Source: Rickettsia endosymbiont of Culicoides impunctatus (GTDB lineage: Bacteria > Pseudomonadota > Alphaproteobacteria > Rickettsiales > Rickettsiaceae). From it: DNA of 64,000 bases. Position 1 is the first letter of the stretch; the number at the start of each line of letters is the position of its first letter. Below the pieces are notes generated by a model. It made no database searches and was not told the origin of the DNA. It worked only from the letters and a program-made list of their open reading frames with translations. Shown here piece by piece: positions 1 to 9,642 of the stretch. Both the position numbers and the translations under genes were made by a program. Where the stretch lies: NCBI GenBank assembly GCA_020410785.1, contig CP084573.1, positions 806,001-870,000 of the forward strand, in the 5' to 3' direction.

Positions 1-768
1 GCAGAGGCGGTAAAACAAGAAAATAATGACAACCCTGCTAATGATAAATTAGACATAATAGTAGATAATCAGAAAGTAGACCAGCAAGACCCTGCGACTT
101 CAACTGATAAGGAGGAGCCTTTAGGGACAACAAATAATTCTGCAAAAGCTGAATCTGCTGATGTAAAAACTGATGCACAGGTTGCTAGCATACAACATAT
201 GCCTTATAAGCCAACGTTCAATGTTAGCCAAAATGATATAGTTCTTGGTAATGTTAAGGCAAATGTAGTGATAGTTGAGTATTATTCTCCAACTTGTCCA
301 CATTGCGCTTATTACCATGACACAATTTTACCGAAACTTAAAGAAAAATATATTGACACTAATAAAATTGCTTACATAATTCGTGAATTTATTGGTAATA
401 AACAGGATTTAGATGCAGCAATTTTACAGCGCTGTCAAAATAATACAGATAGTTTTCTTAAATTCCAAAGTGTAATATTGTCGCAACAAGATAAATGGGG
501 AAGCAGTAATAGATATCGTGAATTGCTAACAAATATAGCTCAAATTGGCGGAATGTCAGCAGAAACTTATGCTAAATGTCTTAATAATAACCAGATTGTT
601 GAAATATTACTTGCCAATACTAACCTTGCTGCTAGTGTCCCAAATTTTGTTGGTACACCTGCATTCTTTGTTAATGGCATACAGACCAGCGGCTATGATT
701 TACAAACTATCTCTAAGACAATTGATAAAGCGTTGGAAAACTCTACTACTCACCCTATACCTAAATGA
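1..768 (+). CDS. DsbA-like thiol:disulfide oxidoreductase, 5' end outside window
   Basis: The frame is open from base 1, so the gene starts before the window; the ATG at 199 is internal. The visible part begins with about 65 residues of low-complexity Asn/Asp/Lys/Ala-rich linker, then a thioredoxin-fold domain. The active site is CPHC (Cys codons at 295 and 304), the classic DsbA dithiol, and the cis-proline loop is GTPAFFVNG near base 652. The protein should oxidise or isomerise disulfides in the periplasm; the signal peptide or anchor would be upstream and is not seen. The gene ends 15 bp before atpI, so co-transcription with the ATP synthase genes is possible. The family assignment is firm; the exact substrate and paralogue identity are unknown. 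Confidence 0.85.
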   Translation, partial: AEAVKQENNDNPANDKLDIIVDNQKVDQQDPATSTDKEEPLGTTNNSAKAESADVKTDAQVASIQHMPYKPTFNVSQNDIVLGNVKANVVIVEYYSPTCPHCAYYHDTILPKLKEKYIDTNKIAYIIREFIGNKQDLDAAILQRCQNNTDSFLKFQSVILSQQDKWGSSNRYRELLTNIAQIGGMSAETYAKCLNNNQIVEILLANTNLAASVPNFVGTPAFFVNGIQTSGYDLQTISKTIDKALENSTTHPIPK

Positions 769-783
769 TAGGAATATATACAT

Positions 784-1071
784 GTGGAACAAAAAAAATT
801 AGAAGAATTAAAAGATATTCAAGAAAGAGTTAAGAAACTTAAAACAAATAATCCTCGATGTCCTAAGCTTAATCCAGAAAAACAAATTGATGCGTTTGCT
901 ATTGCATTAGATTTGGTTTCTAGCGTGATGTTGGGGTTAATTGTTGGTTTTACATTAGATAAATTGTTTCATTCTAAACCATTTTGTATTATAATATTCT
1001 TATTGATAGGAATGCTTGCAGGTTTTAGAATAATTTGGCAAAAATTAAATATAAGAAATAATGTCCCATAG
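784..1071 (+). CDS. atpI: ATP synthase protein I (AtpI)
   Basis: 95-residue membrane protein with a charged N-terminus and two hydrophobic segments (about residues 38-57 and 65-84), the AtpI layout. AtpI helps assembly of the c-ring of the F0 sector in the inner membrane. Translation starts at GTG 784 behind an AGGA at about 771; an ATG two bases upstream is in another frame. The last 11 bases overlap atpB, which suggests translational coupling. It leads the F0 operon atpI-atpB-atpE-atpF'-atpF, separate from the F1 genes as is usual in alphaproteobacteria. The call rests on size, topology and position, because AtpI sequence is poorly conserved. Confidence 0.85.
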   Translation: MEQKKLEELKDIQERVKKLKTNNPRCPKLNPEKQIDAFAIALDLVSSVMLGLIVGFTLDKLFHSKPFCIIIFLLIGMLAGFRIIWQKLNIRNNVP

Positions 1072-1789
1072 TCCTTTAGATCAATTTGCAATAAAGAAAC
1101 TAGTAGAAATTAACTTATTTGGTTTTGATATTAGTTTTACCAATTCCAGTTTGTATATGGTACTTGCTGGGGTTATAGCTCTGTTGTATTTTTATTTAGC
1201 TTTAAAATCAGAAAAAATTATTCCGTCTAGATTACAGCTTAGTGCTGAAATAATTTATGATATAATTACAGTGACGTTAAATCAAAATGTTGGAGAGAAG
1301 GGGCGTAAGTTCATACCATTTATTTTTACCTTGTTTATGTTTATTTTATTATGTAACTTACTTGGAATGATCCCTTACGGATTCACTGTTACTAGCCATA
1401 TAGCGGTAACCTTCGCCTTAGCAATTATGATATTTTTTATGGTGACAATTATTGGTTTTATTAATCATGGTCTGCATTTTTTATCAATATTTTTACCTAA
1501 AGGTACGCCTATTTGGTTAGCTCCGCTGATGATCGTAATAGAATTATTTGCATATTTAGCAAGACCCATAAGTTTATCTTTAAGATTAGCGGCTAACATG
1601 ATGGCAGGACATGTATTATTAAAGGTGATGGCAGGATTTATAGTTTCATTAATGATTTTCCTTAAATTCTTACCAATCCCCCTAATTGTTATCCTTATTG
1701 GATTTGAAATTTTTATAGCAATACTTCAAGCTTATATATTTACAATTCTTGCTTGTGTATATTTGAATGATGCTGTAAATTCACATTAG
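1061..1789 (+). CDS. atpB: F0F1 ATP synthase subunit a
   Basis: 242-residue polytopic inner-membrane protein, normal length for subunit a. It forms the proton half-channels facing the c-ring. The conserved segment [13 protein letters not shown] carries the essential arginine that interacts with the c-subunit carboxylate. Five or six transmembrane helices are visible. It begins inside the end of atpI and ends 26 bp before atpE. Family and role are certain from the arginine helix and operon position. Confidence 0.97.
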   Translation: MSHSPLDQFAIKKLVEINLFGFDISFTNSSLYMVLAGVIALLYFYLALKSEKIIPSRLQLSAEIIYDIITVTLNQNVGEKGRKFIPFIFTLFMFILLCNLLGMIPYGFTVTSHIAVTFALAIMIFFMVTIIGFINHGLHFLSIFLPKGTPIWLAPLMIVIELFAYLARPISLSLRLAANMMAGHVLLKVMAGFIVSLMIFLKFLPIPLIVILIGFEIFIAILQAYIFTILACVYLNDAVNSH

Positions 1790-1815
1790 AAATTTTTATT
1801 AGGAGTTTATATAAT

Positions 1816-2040
1816 ATGGACATAACGTCTCTAAAATTTATTGGTGTAGGTCTTATGGCTATTGGTATGCTAGGTGCCGCCATTGGTGTCGGTAATATAT
1901 TCAGTGCATTGCTAACTTCAATTGCTCGTAACCCTTCAGCTGCTGAACAATTACAAAAAGTAGCATTAATTGGTGCAGGGCTTACTGAGGCTATGGGTTT
2001 ATTCTCATTTGTAATTGCAATTTTGCTAATATTTATTTAA
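1816..2040 (+). CDS. atpE: F0F1 ATP synthase subunit c
   Basis: 74-residue helical hairpin. The first helix carries the glycine/alanine-rich GAAIGVGN pattern, the loop has ARNP, and the second helix carries the proton-binding carboxylate Glu58 in [11 protein letters not shown] Shine-Dalgarno AGGAG lies about 10 bases before the ATG, the strongest in this operon, which fits the high c-subunit stoichiometry. Multiple copies form the rotating ring in the inner membrane. Length and motifs are standard. Confidence 0.98.
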   Translation: MDITSLKFIGVGLMAIGMLGAAIGVGNIFSALLTSIARNPSAAEQLQKVALIGAGLTEAMGLFSFVIAILLIFI

Positions 2041-2047
2041 GATAACT

Positions 2048-2527
2048 ATGCCTCAGTTTGACGTTGTTTTTTATTATTCACAAATCTTTTGGTTGGTAGT
2101 TGCTTTCAGTTTCTTATACCTTCTAGTTCATAAGTTCATCGTACCTTTAACTGAAAAAATTCTTAAGAATAGGAAAGATTATATAGATACTAATGTTGCT
2201 AGTGCAGAAGATCTTGCAGCAAAAGCTGATAGTCTGCACAAGCAATATGCTAGTAAGCTGGAAGAAACATCAAATATCGTAGAAAATATTAAGAAAGAAG
2301 CTAAAGATGCGATGGAAGCTGCTTTTTTGTCAAAAAAAAAGCAGCTCCATAATGAATTGAAAGTACAAATTGAAAATAATCGTCATGACATAGAAACAAT
2401 TAATAAATCTTTTTGGCTTGATGAAAATGATGCATGTGTCAATTTAGCAAAATTATTAATTCAAAAAATTACTAATCAACAGGCTGATATAGAATTACTA
2501 AAAAAGTCTTACAAAAAGATAAAATAA
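2048..2527 (+). CDS. atpF': F0F1 ATP synthase subunit b' (AtpX)
   Basis: 159 residues: one N-terminal transmembrane helix (about residues 8-30) followed by a long charged coiled coil. It forms the peripheral stalk with the next gene product. Alphaproteobacteria carry two different b-type genes in tandem, and the first is b'. It starts 7 bp after atpE and ends 9 bp before atpF. The split into b' and b follows gene order; the sequences themselves diverge strongly. Confidence 0.88.
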   Translation: MPQFDVVFYYSQIFWLVVAFSFLYLLVHKFIVPLTEKILKNRKDYIDTNVASAEDLAAKADSLHKQYASKLEETSNIVENIKKEAKDAMEAAFLSKKKQLHNELKVQIENNRHDIETINKSFWLDENDACVNLAKLLIQKITNQQADIELLKKSYKKIK

Positions 2528-2536
2528 TGGGATAAA

Positions 2537-3037
2537 ATGATACAATTATTTGACGAAAGATTTTGGCTGGCTATTTGCTTCCTAATTTTTGTATATTTAG
2601 TCTATAGACCGATAAAAAATATAATTTTAAAATCATTAGATGACAAAATTGTTGCTATTAAAAACCAAGTCTTAGAAGCCCAAAAGCTTAACGAAGATAT
2701 GACCTTACTATTTGAAGATGCTGTAAAACAAATACAACAGATTGAGGTTCTAAGAGAAGAAATGCTCAAAGATGGCAAAGAAACTGCCAATAATCTAATT
2801 GAACAACAAAACGCAGAAATTGATAAGTTTCTAGAAAGCAAGAAACTTGAGACTATAGATTTAATGAATAGGCAGAAACTAGAAGCTTCTCAAATGCTAC
2901 GGTCTGAGTTTTGCGATAAAATGGTAGAATTGGTAGCTACATATATGCAATCTACAAAAAATAATAGTATGTCAGATAGTGAAATAGCCAAAAATCTCAT
3001 GGAAAATTTACCTTCTGAGAAATTTGTAAGAGGTTGA
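2537..3037 (+). CDS. atpF: F0F1 ATP synthase subunit b
   Basis: 166 residues with one N-terminal membrane helix (residues about 7-27) and a long heptad-rich, Glu/Lys-rich region, typical of the b subunit of the peripheral stalk. It is the last gene of the F0 operon. The downstream 350 bp contain only repeats, so the operon probably ends here. Confidence 0.92.
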   Translation: MIQLFDERFWLAICFLIFVYLVYRPIKNIILKSLDDKIVAIKNQVLEAQKLNEDMTLLFEDAVKQIQQIEVLREEMLKDGKETANNLIEQQNAEIDKFLESKKLETIDLMNRQKLEASQMLRSEFCDKMVELVATYMQSTKNNSMSDSEIAKNLMENLPSEKFVRG

Positions 3038-3388
3038 GATTTGAACTTACAAACCAGCAATTATAAGTGATCGTTCACGGAAAAAAAGCTAAAGTACAAG
3101 GGGTCTAATCTAATTATATGTTGATTGCCACGACCTACTTGCATGGTCTCGCAATGACATGTATGCAGCCCAAGTGTCATGGCTCAGAGCTACTTTAGTA
3201 GCGACAAAGCAATCCATAAGAATTAGTATAGATACATCAAGACTATATGGATTGCTTCGTCGACTCACGCATCCTCGCAATGACGTTTTTATGCTGTTTA
3301 ATACTTATAGAATAAAAATTGTAGGGTACTGATGTCCCCAACTTCTCATCAATTGACTATATGGATAAAACAATTAAGTTAAGTAAAT
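3038..3388. repeat. Intergenic block of palindromic repeats
   Basis: No gene is seen between atpF and asd. From 3072 there is a short motif TTCACGGAAAAAA followed by AAAGTACAAG that recurs at 9571 and, inverted, near 20640. From 3124 to 3286 there are one and a half copies of the family with arms ending CTCGCAATGACG and GCAATCCA. The segment 3276-3330 (ending ATTGTAGGGTACT) is repeated nearly exactly at 6226-6283. The motif AATTGACTATA at 3350 matches the terminal repeat of the palindromic element in truA. Possible hairpins could act in transcription termination after atpF. Confidence 0.8.
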
Positions 3389-4402
3389 ATGACAAAAAAA
3401 TATAATATCGCAGTGATTGGGGCAACAGGTAATGTTGGGCGAGAAACTCTAGAAATTTTATTTGAGAGAAGTTTGCCAATTAATAATATCTATGCTATAG
3501 CATCGAGTGAATCTAATGGTAAAGAGGTTAGTTTTGGAGATGGTACTATAAAAATATCTGATATAGATAGTGTAGATTTTAGTAAAATTGATATTGCTTT
3601 TTTTTCAGCCGGATCAGAAATATCAAAGAAATATATACCCATGGTTACCAAGCAAGGCTGCGTAGTTATCGATAAATCATCATTTTTCAGACTTGATCCT
3701 GATGTTCCTTTGATAGTTCCAGAAGCTAATCTGGCTAGCCTAAAAGATTATACTATTAAAAATATTATAGCTAATCCAAATTGTTGTACTGTTCCTATAG
3801 CTACCGCGTTAAAGCCTTTGGATAATGCTGTAAAGATTAAGAGACTGGTTATATCAACCTATCAGTCAGCTTCCGGAGCAGGCAAAAAAGGAATGGAAGA
3901 GCTGTATGAACAAACCAAGGCAAAATATGTTTTTAAGGACATTGAACCTAAAGTTTTTCCACATCAAATAGCTTTTAATTTATTCCCGCATATAGGTAGC
4001 TTTAATAAAGATGGTTCTACTAGTGAAGAATCTAAGATCGCCCTGGAATTAGAAAAAATTATAGGAACACATGCTAAAGCTAGTGTAACTTGTGTTAGAG
4101 TACCGGTGTTTGTTGGTCATGCTATTTCAGTTAATGTTGAATTTAGTGGGGCAATAAATGCGGAAGAAGTAAAAGAGATTCTTAAAGAATCAGACTCTAT
4201 TGAGGTTAATTGTCATTTAGATCCAATACAATATGTCACTCCCAAAGATGTAGTAGGTACGGATATGGTCTATGTCTCACGAATTAGACAAGATCATAGT
4301 CAAAAAAACACCATTAATTTATGGATTACAGCCGATAATTTACGTAAAGGAGCAGCTTTAAATGCTGTGCATATTGCTGAAGAGCTAATCAAGTATATTT
4401 GA
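3389..4402 (+). CDS. asd: Aspartate-semialdehyde dehydrogenase
   Basis: 337 residues, normal length. It reduces aspartyl phosphate to aspartate semialdehyde, here most likely feeding diaminopimelate synthesis for peptidoglycan. The NADP-binding GATGNVG motif is at residues 11-17, and NPNCCT holds the catalytic cysteine (Cys132). The substrate-binding and C-terminal SxRxRxD-like region is also present. The ATG at 3389 places the Rossmann motif close to the N-terminus as expected. It stands between a repeat block and rlmH, with no close operon partner. Confidence 0.96.
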   Translation: MTKKYNIAVIGATGNVGRETLEILFERSLPINNIYAIASSESNGKEVSFGDGTIKISDIDSVDFSKIDIAFFSAGSEISKKYIPMVTKQGCVVIDKSSFFRLDPDVPLIVPEANLASLKDYTIKNIIANPNCCTVPIATALKPLDNAVKIKRLVISTYQSASGAGKKGMEELYEQTKAKYVFKDIEPKVFPHQIAFNLFPHIGSFNKDGSTSEESKIALELEKIIGTHAKASVTCVRVPVFVGHAISVNVEFSGAINAEEVKEILKESDSIEVNCHLDPIQYVTPKDVVGTDMVYVSRIRQDHSQKNTINLWITADNLRKGAALNAVHIAEELIKYI

Positions 4403-4652
4403 CAAATAATCAGAATAAATTGTGGATAAATTTGTGGGTAAATAAAAAATACTTATTTTGGCTAACTATGCTAAGGTCAGTTTTATATGTTATTGATAGC
4501 CAAGATATGTTGCCATAATTGCTTAAAGTATAGATTAAAGCTCGTTAACATTTTAATTAAAAATATATAAAAAGTCAATATAATTTTCTAACTTTTACTT
4601 AGTGCATAACTTTTATGGTGTATAATTAAATTAATTAATCAATAATAAAATA

Positions 4653-5105
4653 ATGAGACAAATACAAATAATTTCCGTTGGTAAACTTAATAATTATTAT
4701 CAGCCAATTGCCAGAGATTATCAAAAATTGATAAAATATAATATAAAATCCACAGAAATTTGTTATTCAAAAAAATTACCAGCTGAACAAATCAAACAAT
4801 TTGAAGGTAAATTAATTAATGAATTTTTAGAAGAAAAATCCTGTAAAATAGTACTAAACATTATTGGTAATGGTTATAATAGTCATGAATTTACAAAATT
4901 AATAGCAAATAATTTGCAATCAGGCAAAAATATACAATTTATTATTGGCGGTGCATTCGGTTTAGATAAATCGATTCTTGAACAAGCAAATATCCATCTT
5001 AGCCTTTCAAAAATGACTATGCCCCATCAAATGGCAAAAATAATATTATTAGAGCAAATATATCGGACTCAGACCATAATAGAAAACCATCCATATCATA
5101 AATAG
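4653..5105 (+). CDS. rlmH: 23S rRNA (pseudouridine1915-N3)-methyltransferase RlmH
   Basis: 150-residue SPOUT methyltransferase. The C-terminal knot sequence contains GGAFGLD, MTMPHQMAK, EQIYR and the family's closing PYHK, so it is full length. It methylates the pseudouridine in helix 69 of 23S rRNA on assembled 70S ribosomes. It is followed 12 bp later by the peptidase gene. The 250 bp upstream (4403-4652) are AT-rich and show no gene. Confidence 0.96.
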   Translation: MRQIQIISVGKLNNYYQPIARDYQKLIKYNIKSTEICYSKKLPAEQIKQFEGKLINEFLEEKSCKIVLNIIGNGYNSHEFTKLIANNLQSGKNIQFIIGGAFGLDKSILEQANIHLSLSKMTMPHQMAKIILLEQIYRTQTIIENHPYHK

Positions 5106-5117
5106 GTATACTACTCT

Positions 5118-6134
5118 ATGAAATTTAACAATTATCTTTTACATATTAGGCTCCTAACAATTCATACAATCTTCCTACCAGTTATTTTTATGTCCTTATC
5201 AGCATTTGCTAATTCAGAGTTCAACAAGAATAATGCAGAATTTATTAATTTATTGAAAGATACAAAAATTACTGTTGTTGCTCCCGCTTCAGGAGCCAGC
5301 AATGAACTATTATCTAATTTGAGAAATATTGCTTCGTTAAAACTAAATATTCCAAATGATTGCTTTAAAGGAAAAAGCCTATTCCATTCTTCCGATGATC
5401 AAACAAGATTATTATGTTTGGAAAAGGCCTTAACTGATCAATCAAATAACGTAATATGGGCTCTTCGTGGGGGATATGGTTCAGCCAAATTAATTCCTGA
5501 CTTGCAACGCTTAAAGAAACCGATAAAGGAAAAGTTTTTTATAGGATTTAGTGATATGACAGCTTTACATATTTTCTTTTCGCAAGAATGGGGGTGGAAG
5601 ACAATTCATGGTAATGGTATCGTTGAAATACTTAAGCCAACTAAAGATCGTCAAAATTTTATAAAAATAGCAAAAATAATTTCTGGTAAAGAAACTCAAG
5701 CTAAAATTAAAGGATTATCAGCACTTAACCTTGCGGCAAAATCCAGTAAAATCGTTACAGGTAATCTTACGGGCGGTAATCTAAGCATTGTACAAACATC
5801 TATAGGTACATCATGGCAAATAAAAACGGCAAATAAGATACTTTTCTTGGAAGATGTTTATACAAAGCCATACCAACTAGATCGTATCTTATATCATTTA
5901 AAACAAGCAGGGCTGTTAGAACGAGTAAACGCTATAATATTTGGAACTTGTGGAAATGATAACGAGACCATTATTAGGACTCTTACTGATTTTGCTGCTA
6001 CCTTAAAAATCCCAATATTTAAGACCAATAGATTCGGTCATGAACGAGTTAATGATCCAATTATCTACAACACTGATACAAAAATTATTGTTACTGATGG
6101 TAATCAGTTTGAATTAATAATGCAATGCTATTAA
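5118..6134 (+). CDS. ldcA: S66 family muramoyltetrapeptide LD-carboxypeptidase
   Basis: 338 residues. An N-terminal hydrophobic signal (about residues 12-31, ending SAFA) suggests export, unlike cytosolic E. coli LdcA. The S66 catalytic triad is visible: Ser122 in RGGYGSA, Glu245 in FLED and His308 in GHERVNDP. The family removes the terminal D-Ala from tetrapeptides in murein recycling. Expected role: peptidoglycan trimming in the periplasm, possibly lowering muropeptide sensing. The related microcin C resistance peptidases (MccF) share this fold, so substrate is inferred. Confidence 0.88.
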   Translation: MKFNNYLLHIRLLTIHTIFLPVIFMSLSAFANSEFNKNNAEFINLLKDTKITVVAPASGASNELLSNLRNIASLKLNIPNDCFKGKSLFHSSDDQTRLLCLEKALTDQSNNVIWALRGGYGSAKLIPDLQRLKKPIKEKFFIGFSDMTALHIFFSQEWGWKTIHGNGIVEILKPTKDRQNFIKIAKIISGKETQAKIKGLSALNLAAKSSKIVTGNLTGGNLSIVQTSIGTSWQIKTANKILFLEDVYTKPYQLDRILYHLKQAGLLERVNAIIFGTCGNDNETIIRTLTDFAATLKIPIFKTNRFGHERVNDPIIYNTDTKIIVTDGNQFELIMQCY

Positions 6135-6189
6135 ATAATCTCAACATAGTTGAGCCAAAAAATGACCATAAATGGATATATTATACCAT

Positions 6190-6360
6190 ACTTTTAACTT
6201 ACAATTGCTTCGTCGGCTACGCCTTCTCGCAATGACGTTTTTATGCTGTTGTAATACTTATAGAATAAAAATTGTAGGGTACTATAGTATGCGAGTCCCT
6301 GATATTTTCAAAAAACAATTCTTCAAAGCAGAAGAGTATAGCTTACAATTCTTCAAATAA
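6190..6360. repeat. Repeat-derived spacer between ldcA-like gene and aspS
   Basis: Contains a half copy of the CTCGCAATGACG palindrome (6202-6239), the second copy of a roughly 55-bp segment also found at 3276-3330 (here 6226-6283), and TTCTTCAAAGCAGAAGAGTA (about 6319), which recurs at 46927 and inverted at 60341. A 62-codon open frame through this stretch is only a by-product of the repeats. Confidence 0.75.
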
Positions 6361-6446
6361 TTTGCATATATCTATTAGTGTAGTTGATTTTTATGATATA
6401 TTGCTATATTAGGAATGGTAGAAACAAAATAAATATGTTGAGTAAA

Positions 6447-8261
6447 ATGCATAAATATAGAACGCATAATTGTAATGAATTGCGATTGAGTGATGTCGGA
6501 AAAAGAGTAAAATTATCTGGCTGGGTACATAGAAGAAGGGATCATGGTAATTTGGTATTTATTGATCTTAGGGATCATTTTGGTATCAGCCAGTTAGTAT
6601 TTACTGATCAAGACCCAAGTTTAATGGATGCTGCTAGTCGGTTAAGGTATGAATCGGTCATAACTATTGTCGGTAAAGTGGTAGCAAGGCTTGATGACAC
6701 AATAAATGACTCATTAACGACAGGTAAAATTGAAATATTGGTAAGTGAGTTTATAATTGAGTCTAATGCCGAAGCTCTACCATTATTGGTGAATTCTGAA
6801 CAAATTTCTCCCGAAGAAACTAGGTTAAAATATCGTTTCCTAGATCTTAGGCGTGAAAAGTTGCATAATAACATTATGCTAAGATCGCAAATTATTGCTC
6901 ATCTACGTCAGATTATGACGCAGGGTGGTTTTACTGAATTTCAAACACCAATCTTAACTGCCAGTTCACCAGAAGGGGCTAGGGACTTCTTAGTACCCAG
7001 CCGATTACACCCTGGGAAATTTTATGCTTTACCGCAAGCTCCTCAGCAATTCAAACAATTGCTTATGGTATCAGGATTTGATCGTTATTTTCAGATAGCT
7101 CCTTGTTTTAGAGATGAGGATGCAAGAGCTGATAGGTCGCCAGGTGAATTTTATCAATTGGATATAGAAATGTCTTTTGTTACGCAGGAAGATATATTTA
7201 ATACTATTGAACCGGTGATGTATGAAATATTTAGCAAATTTTCTGATAAGACAGTATCAAATACCCCTTTTGTCCAAATTCCATATGAAGAAGCAATGTT
7301 AAAATATGGTACTGATAAGCCAGACCTTAGAAATCCGCTAATCATTGCCGATGTTACCGAATTATTTAGAGAGTCTAATTTTACTATTTTTAAAGAAAAT
7401 ATAAAAAATGGCTCTGTTGTAAGAGCGGTGCCAGCTCCTAAAACTTCTACTTTACCGAGAAGCTTCTTTGATAAAATGGCAGAATTTGCAATTTCCGAGG
7501 GGGCAAGTGGGCTTGGTTACATCCAGTTTCTAGAAGATGGACAAGTTAAAGGGCCTATTGTTAAATTTTTAACAGAGGAACAATTATTAAACTTAAAGTC
7601 TTTAGCAAATCTACAAAATGGTGATACTGTCTTCTTTACTAGTGATAAAGTTGATAAAGCCTCTAAACTTGCTGGTAAGATTCGAACTAAATTAGGCGAG
7701 GATTTAGCTTTACTTAAAAAAGATTGTTTTGAGTTTTGTTGGATAATAGATTTCCCATTTTATGAATTAAATGAGCAAACTAAAAAAATAGATTTTAGCC
7801 ATAATCCATTTTCTATGCCCCAAGGTGGTATGGAGATATTAGAATCAGCTAAAACAGTAGATGATCTACTTGCCATTAAAGCATATCAATATGATATTGT
7901 TTGTAATGGTATTGAATTATCTAGTGGAGCAATTAGAAATCATAAACCGGAAATAATGTATAAAGCTTTTGAGATTGCTGGATATCCTCCAGAAATTGTT
8001 GATAAAAGATTTGGTGGAATGATCAGAGCATTTAAATTTGGTGCTCCGCCACATGGTGGAATAGCCCCTGGCATAGATAGGATTGTTATGTTATTAACCG
8101 ATTCAACCAATATTAGAGAGGTGATAGCTTTTCCACTAAATCAACAGGCGGAAGATTTATTGATGAATGCTCCTGATTATATTGATGAAAAAGCTTTAAA
8201 GGAGCTTAATATTAACTTATCACCTTCAGTGAAAAATAAACTACTAGCTGAAGGAGCTTAA
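6447..8261 (+). CDS. aspS: Aspartyl-tRNA synthetase (probably nondiscriminating)
   Basis: 604 residues from the ATG at 6447, the start conserved in Rickettsia (MHKYRTH). The frame is open upstream to 6384 and another ATG lies at 6435, but that extension is not expected in the family. Domains: N-terminal OB-fold anticodon-binding domain ([10 protein letters not shown]), class II catalytic core ([19 protein letters not shown] for motif 2, GIDRIVMLL for motif 3), and the bacterial GAD insertion. Alphaproteobacteria lacking AsnRS use this enzyme with GatCAB to make Asn-tRNA; that use here is inference. The MFS gene follows after 5 bp. Confidence 0.95.
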   Translation: MHKYRTHNCNELRLSDVGKRVKLSGWVHRRRDHGNLVFIDLRDHFGISQLVFTDQDPSLMDAASRLRYESVITIVGKVVARLDDTINDSLTTGKIEILVSEFIIESNAEALPLLVNSEQISPEETRLKYRFLDLRREKLHNNIMLRSQIIAHLRQIMTQGGFTEFQTPILTASSPEGARDFLVPSRLHPGKFYALPQAPQQFKQLLMVSGFDRYFQIAPCFRDEDARADRSPGEFYQLDIEMSFVTQEDIFNTIEPVMYEIFSKFSDKTVSNTPFVQIPYEEAMLKYGTDKPDLRNPLIIADVTELFRESNFTIFKENIKNGSVVRAVPAPKTSTLPRSFFDKMAEFAISEGASGLGYIQFLEDGQVKGPIVKFLTEEQLLNLKSLANLQNGDTVFFTSDKVDKASKLAGKIRTKLGEDLALLKKDCFEFCWIIDFPFYELNEQTKKIDFSHNPFSMPQGGMEILESAKTVDDLLAIKAYQYDIVCNGIELSSGAIRNHKPEIMYKAFEIAGYPPEIVDKRFGGMIRAFKFGAPPHGGIAPGIDRIVMLLTDSTNIREVIAFPLNQQAEDLLMNAPDYIDEKALKELNINLSPSVKNKLLAEGA

Positions 8262-8266
8262 ATAAG

Positions 8267-9544
8267 ATGAAAAGTGAAAAAAAATCAAAAAATAAAATTA
8301 TCGGAGCATTTTTAGGAACGATTATTGAATATTATGACTGTAGTTTATACGGTTTTTCCGCCGGAATTATTGCCGTCAAATTTTTTCCGAATGCTGATTA
8401 TATAACTAGTCTAATAAATGCTTTTGCTGTTTATGCGATGGCATATCTATCAAAACCTATTGGCTCGCTAATTTTTGGCTATATAGGAGATATTTATGGG
8501 CGTAAGACGGCATTAACTATAACTATAATAGGCATTGTGATACCTACTATGGTTATAGGGTGTTTGCCAGAATATTCGTCTATTGGGGTTTGGAGTACGG
8601 TAATTTTGGTTTTGTGCCGCATTATGCAAGGTATTTTTGTAGCTGGAGAATATGACGGAGCAGCTATTTACGTTATCGAACATTTAGGGGAGAAATACCG
8701 ATATACAGCTTCAGCGATAACTCGTTGTACTGGAGCTTTAGGATTTTTACTAGGAATTGGGGTAACCAATTTTTTTAGTGCTCATATTTTCCCAGACTGG
8801 GGCTGGCGTATTCCTTTTTTAATCAGTTTACCTTTAGCTTTAATTACTCTATATTTCCGTCGTAAATTAGATGAAACACCAGAATTTAAGAAAAATCAAG
8901 CAAATGGAATAAGGGTTCAAAGCCTAGCTTCTTTAGTTAACAAACAGTGGCGAATCATTTTGATGGTAGTATTTCTTGCTGGTGGATTTGGAGTGGCACA
9001 TCAACTACCTATTACCTTTATGAAACAATATTTACCTATGGTTCTACCACAAACTAGTTTTATTATGAGTACGTTTTCAGTTTTAATAGTCATGTGTTTT
9101 GCAATTGCCATGCCTATTTCCGGCTTATTTGCTGATCGATTTAATCAAATGATAGTGTTTAAGATCAGTCTATTTGCTACTCTTGTAGCTAGTCTATTAT
9201 TTATTATTTCTGTTAACTATCAAATGGTTAATCTGGCTTTAGGCTCTTGTTTAATGCTTGCTTGTTTTGTTGCCCCTTTCAACGCTCTTGCCCATGGTAC
9301 TATGGTAAAAGCTTTCGCTGTTAATGATCGCTACCGGGCAATAAGTCTTGGTCATACTATGGGGTCAATGTTGATGTCTGGCAGTGCAAATTATGTATGT
9401 CTAGTATTAATGAGATATCTAAACTTTAAATTATTCCCCATGATATATCTTATTTTCTTTGTGATATTAGCCTATTTGATGGTAAGGCGTTTTGAGAAAG
9501 ATTATAAAAGAAAAATCAAGTTACAAATTGATATTAATTTGTAA
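8267..9544 (+). CDS. MFS transporter, metabolite:H+ symporter (ProP-like)
   Basis: 425 residues with about 12 transmembrane helices. The family motif between helices 2 and 3 is GYIGDIYGRK. The sequence follows the metabolite:H+ symporter group that includes ProP (MIIEYYD near the start, RRKLDETPEF in the central loop). Rickettsiae carry many such paralogues; their substrates are mostly unknown. It starts 5 bp after aspS and could be co-transcribed with it. Two further family members lie at 54579-57307 but are more similar to each other than to this one. Confidence 0.85.
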   Translation: MKSEKKSKNKIIGAFLGTIIEYYDCSLYGFSAGIIAVKFFPNADYITSLINAFAVYAMAYLSKPIGSLIFGYIGDIYGRKTALTITIIGIVIPTMVIGCLPEYSSIGVWSTVILVLCRIMQGIFVAGEYDGAAIYVIEHLGEKYRYTASAITRCTGALGFLLGIGVTNFFSAHIFPDWGWRIPFLISLPLALITLYFRRKLDETPEFKKNQANGIRVQSLASLVNKQWRIILMVVFLAGGFGVAHQLPITFMKQYLPMVLPQTSFIMSTFSVLIVMCFAIAMPISGLFADRFNQMIVFKISLFATLVASLLFIISVNYQMVNLALGSCLMLACFVAPFNALAHGTMVKAFAVNDRYRAISLGHTMGSMLMSGSANYVCLVLMRYLNFKLFPMIYLIFFVILAYLMVRRFEKDYKRKIKLQIDINL

Positions 9545-9642
9545 CTATGCATACTCAAATGATTTGTGAGAGTTCACGGAAAAAAGTTAAAGTACAAGAC
9601 GTCATTGCGAGCTGATTTATATTCATTCAACAACCCGAAAAA

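Noticed and set aside
3124-3286. CRISPR-like spacing of repeats
   Set aside because: Arms are inverted and hairpin-forming, spacing is irregular, and no cas gene is present.
6172-6360. 62-codon ORF
   Set aside because: Made of repeat sequence (CTCGCAATGACG and the TTCTTCAAAGC motif).
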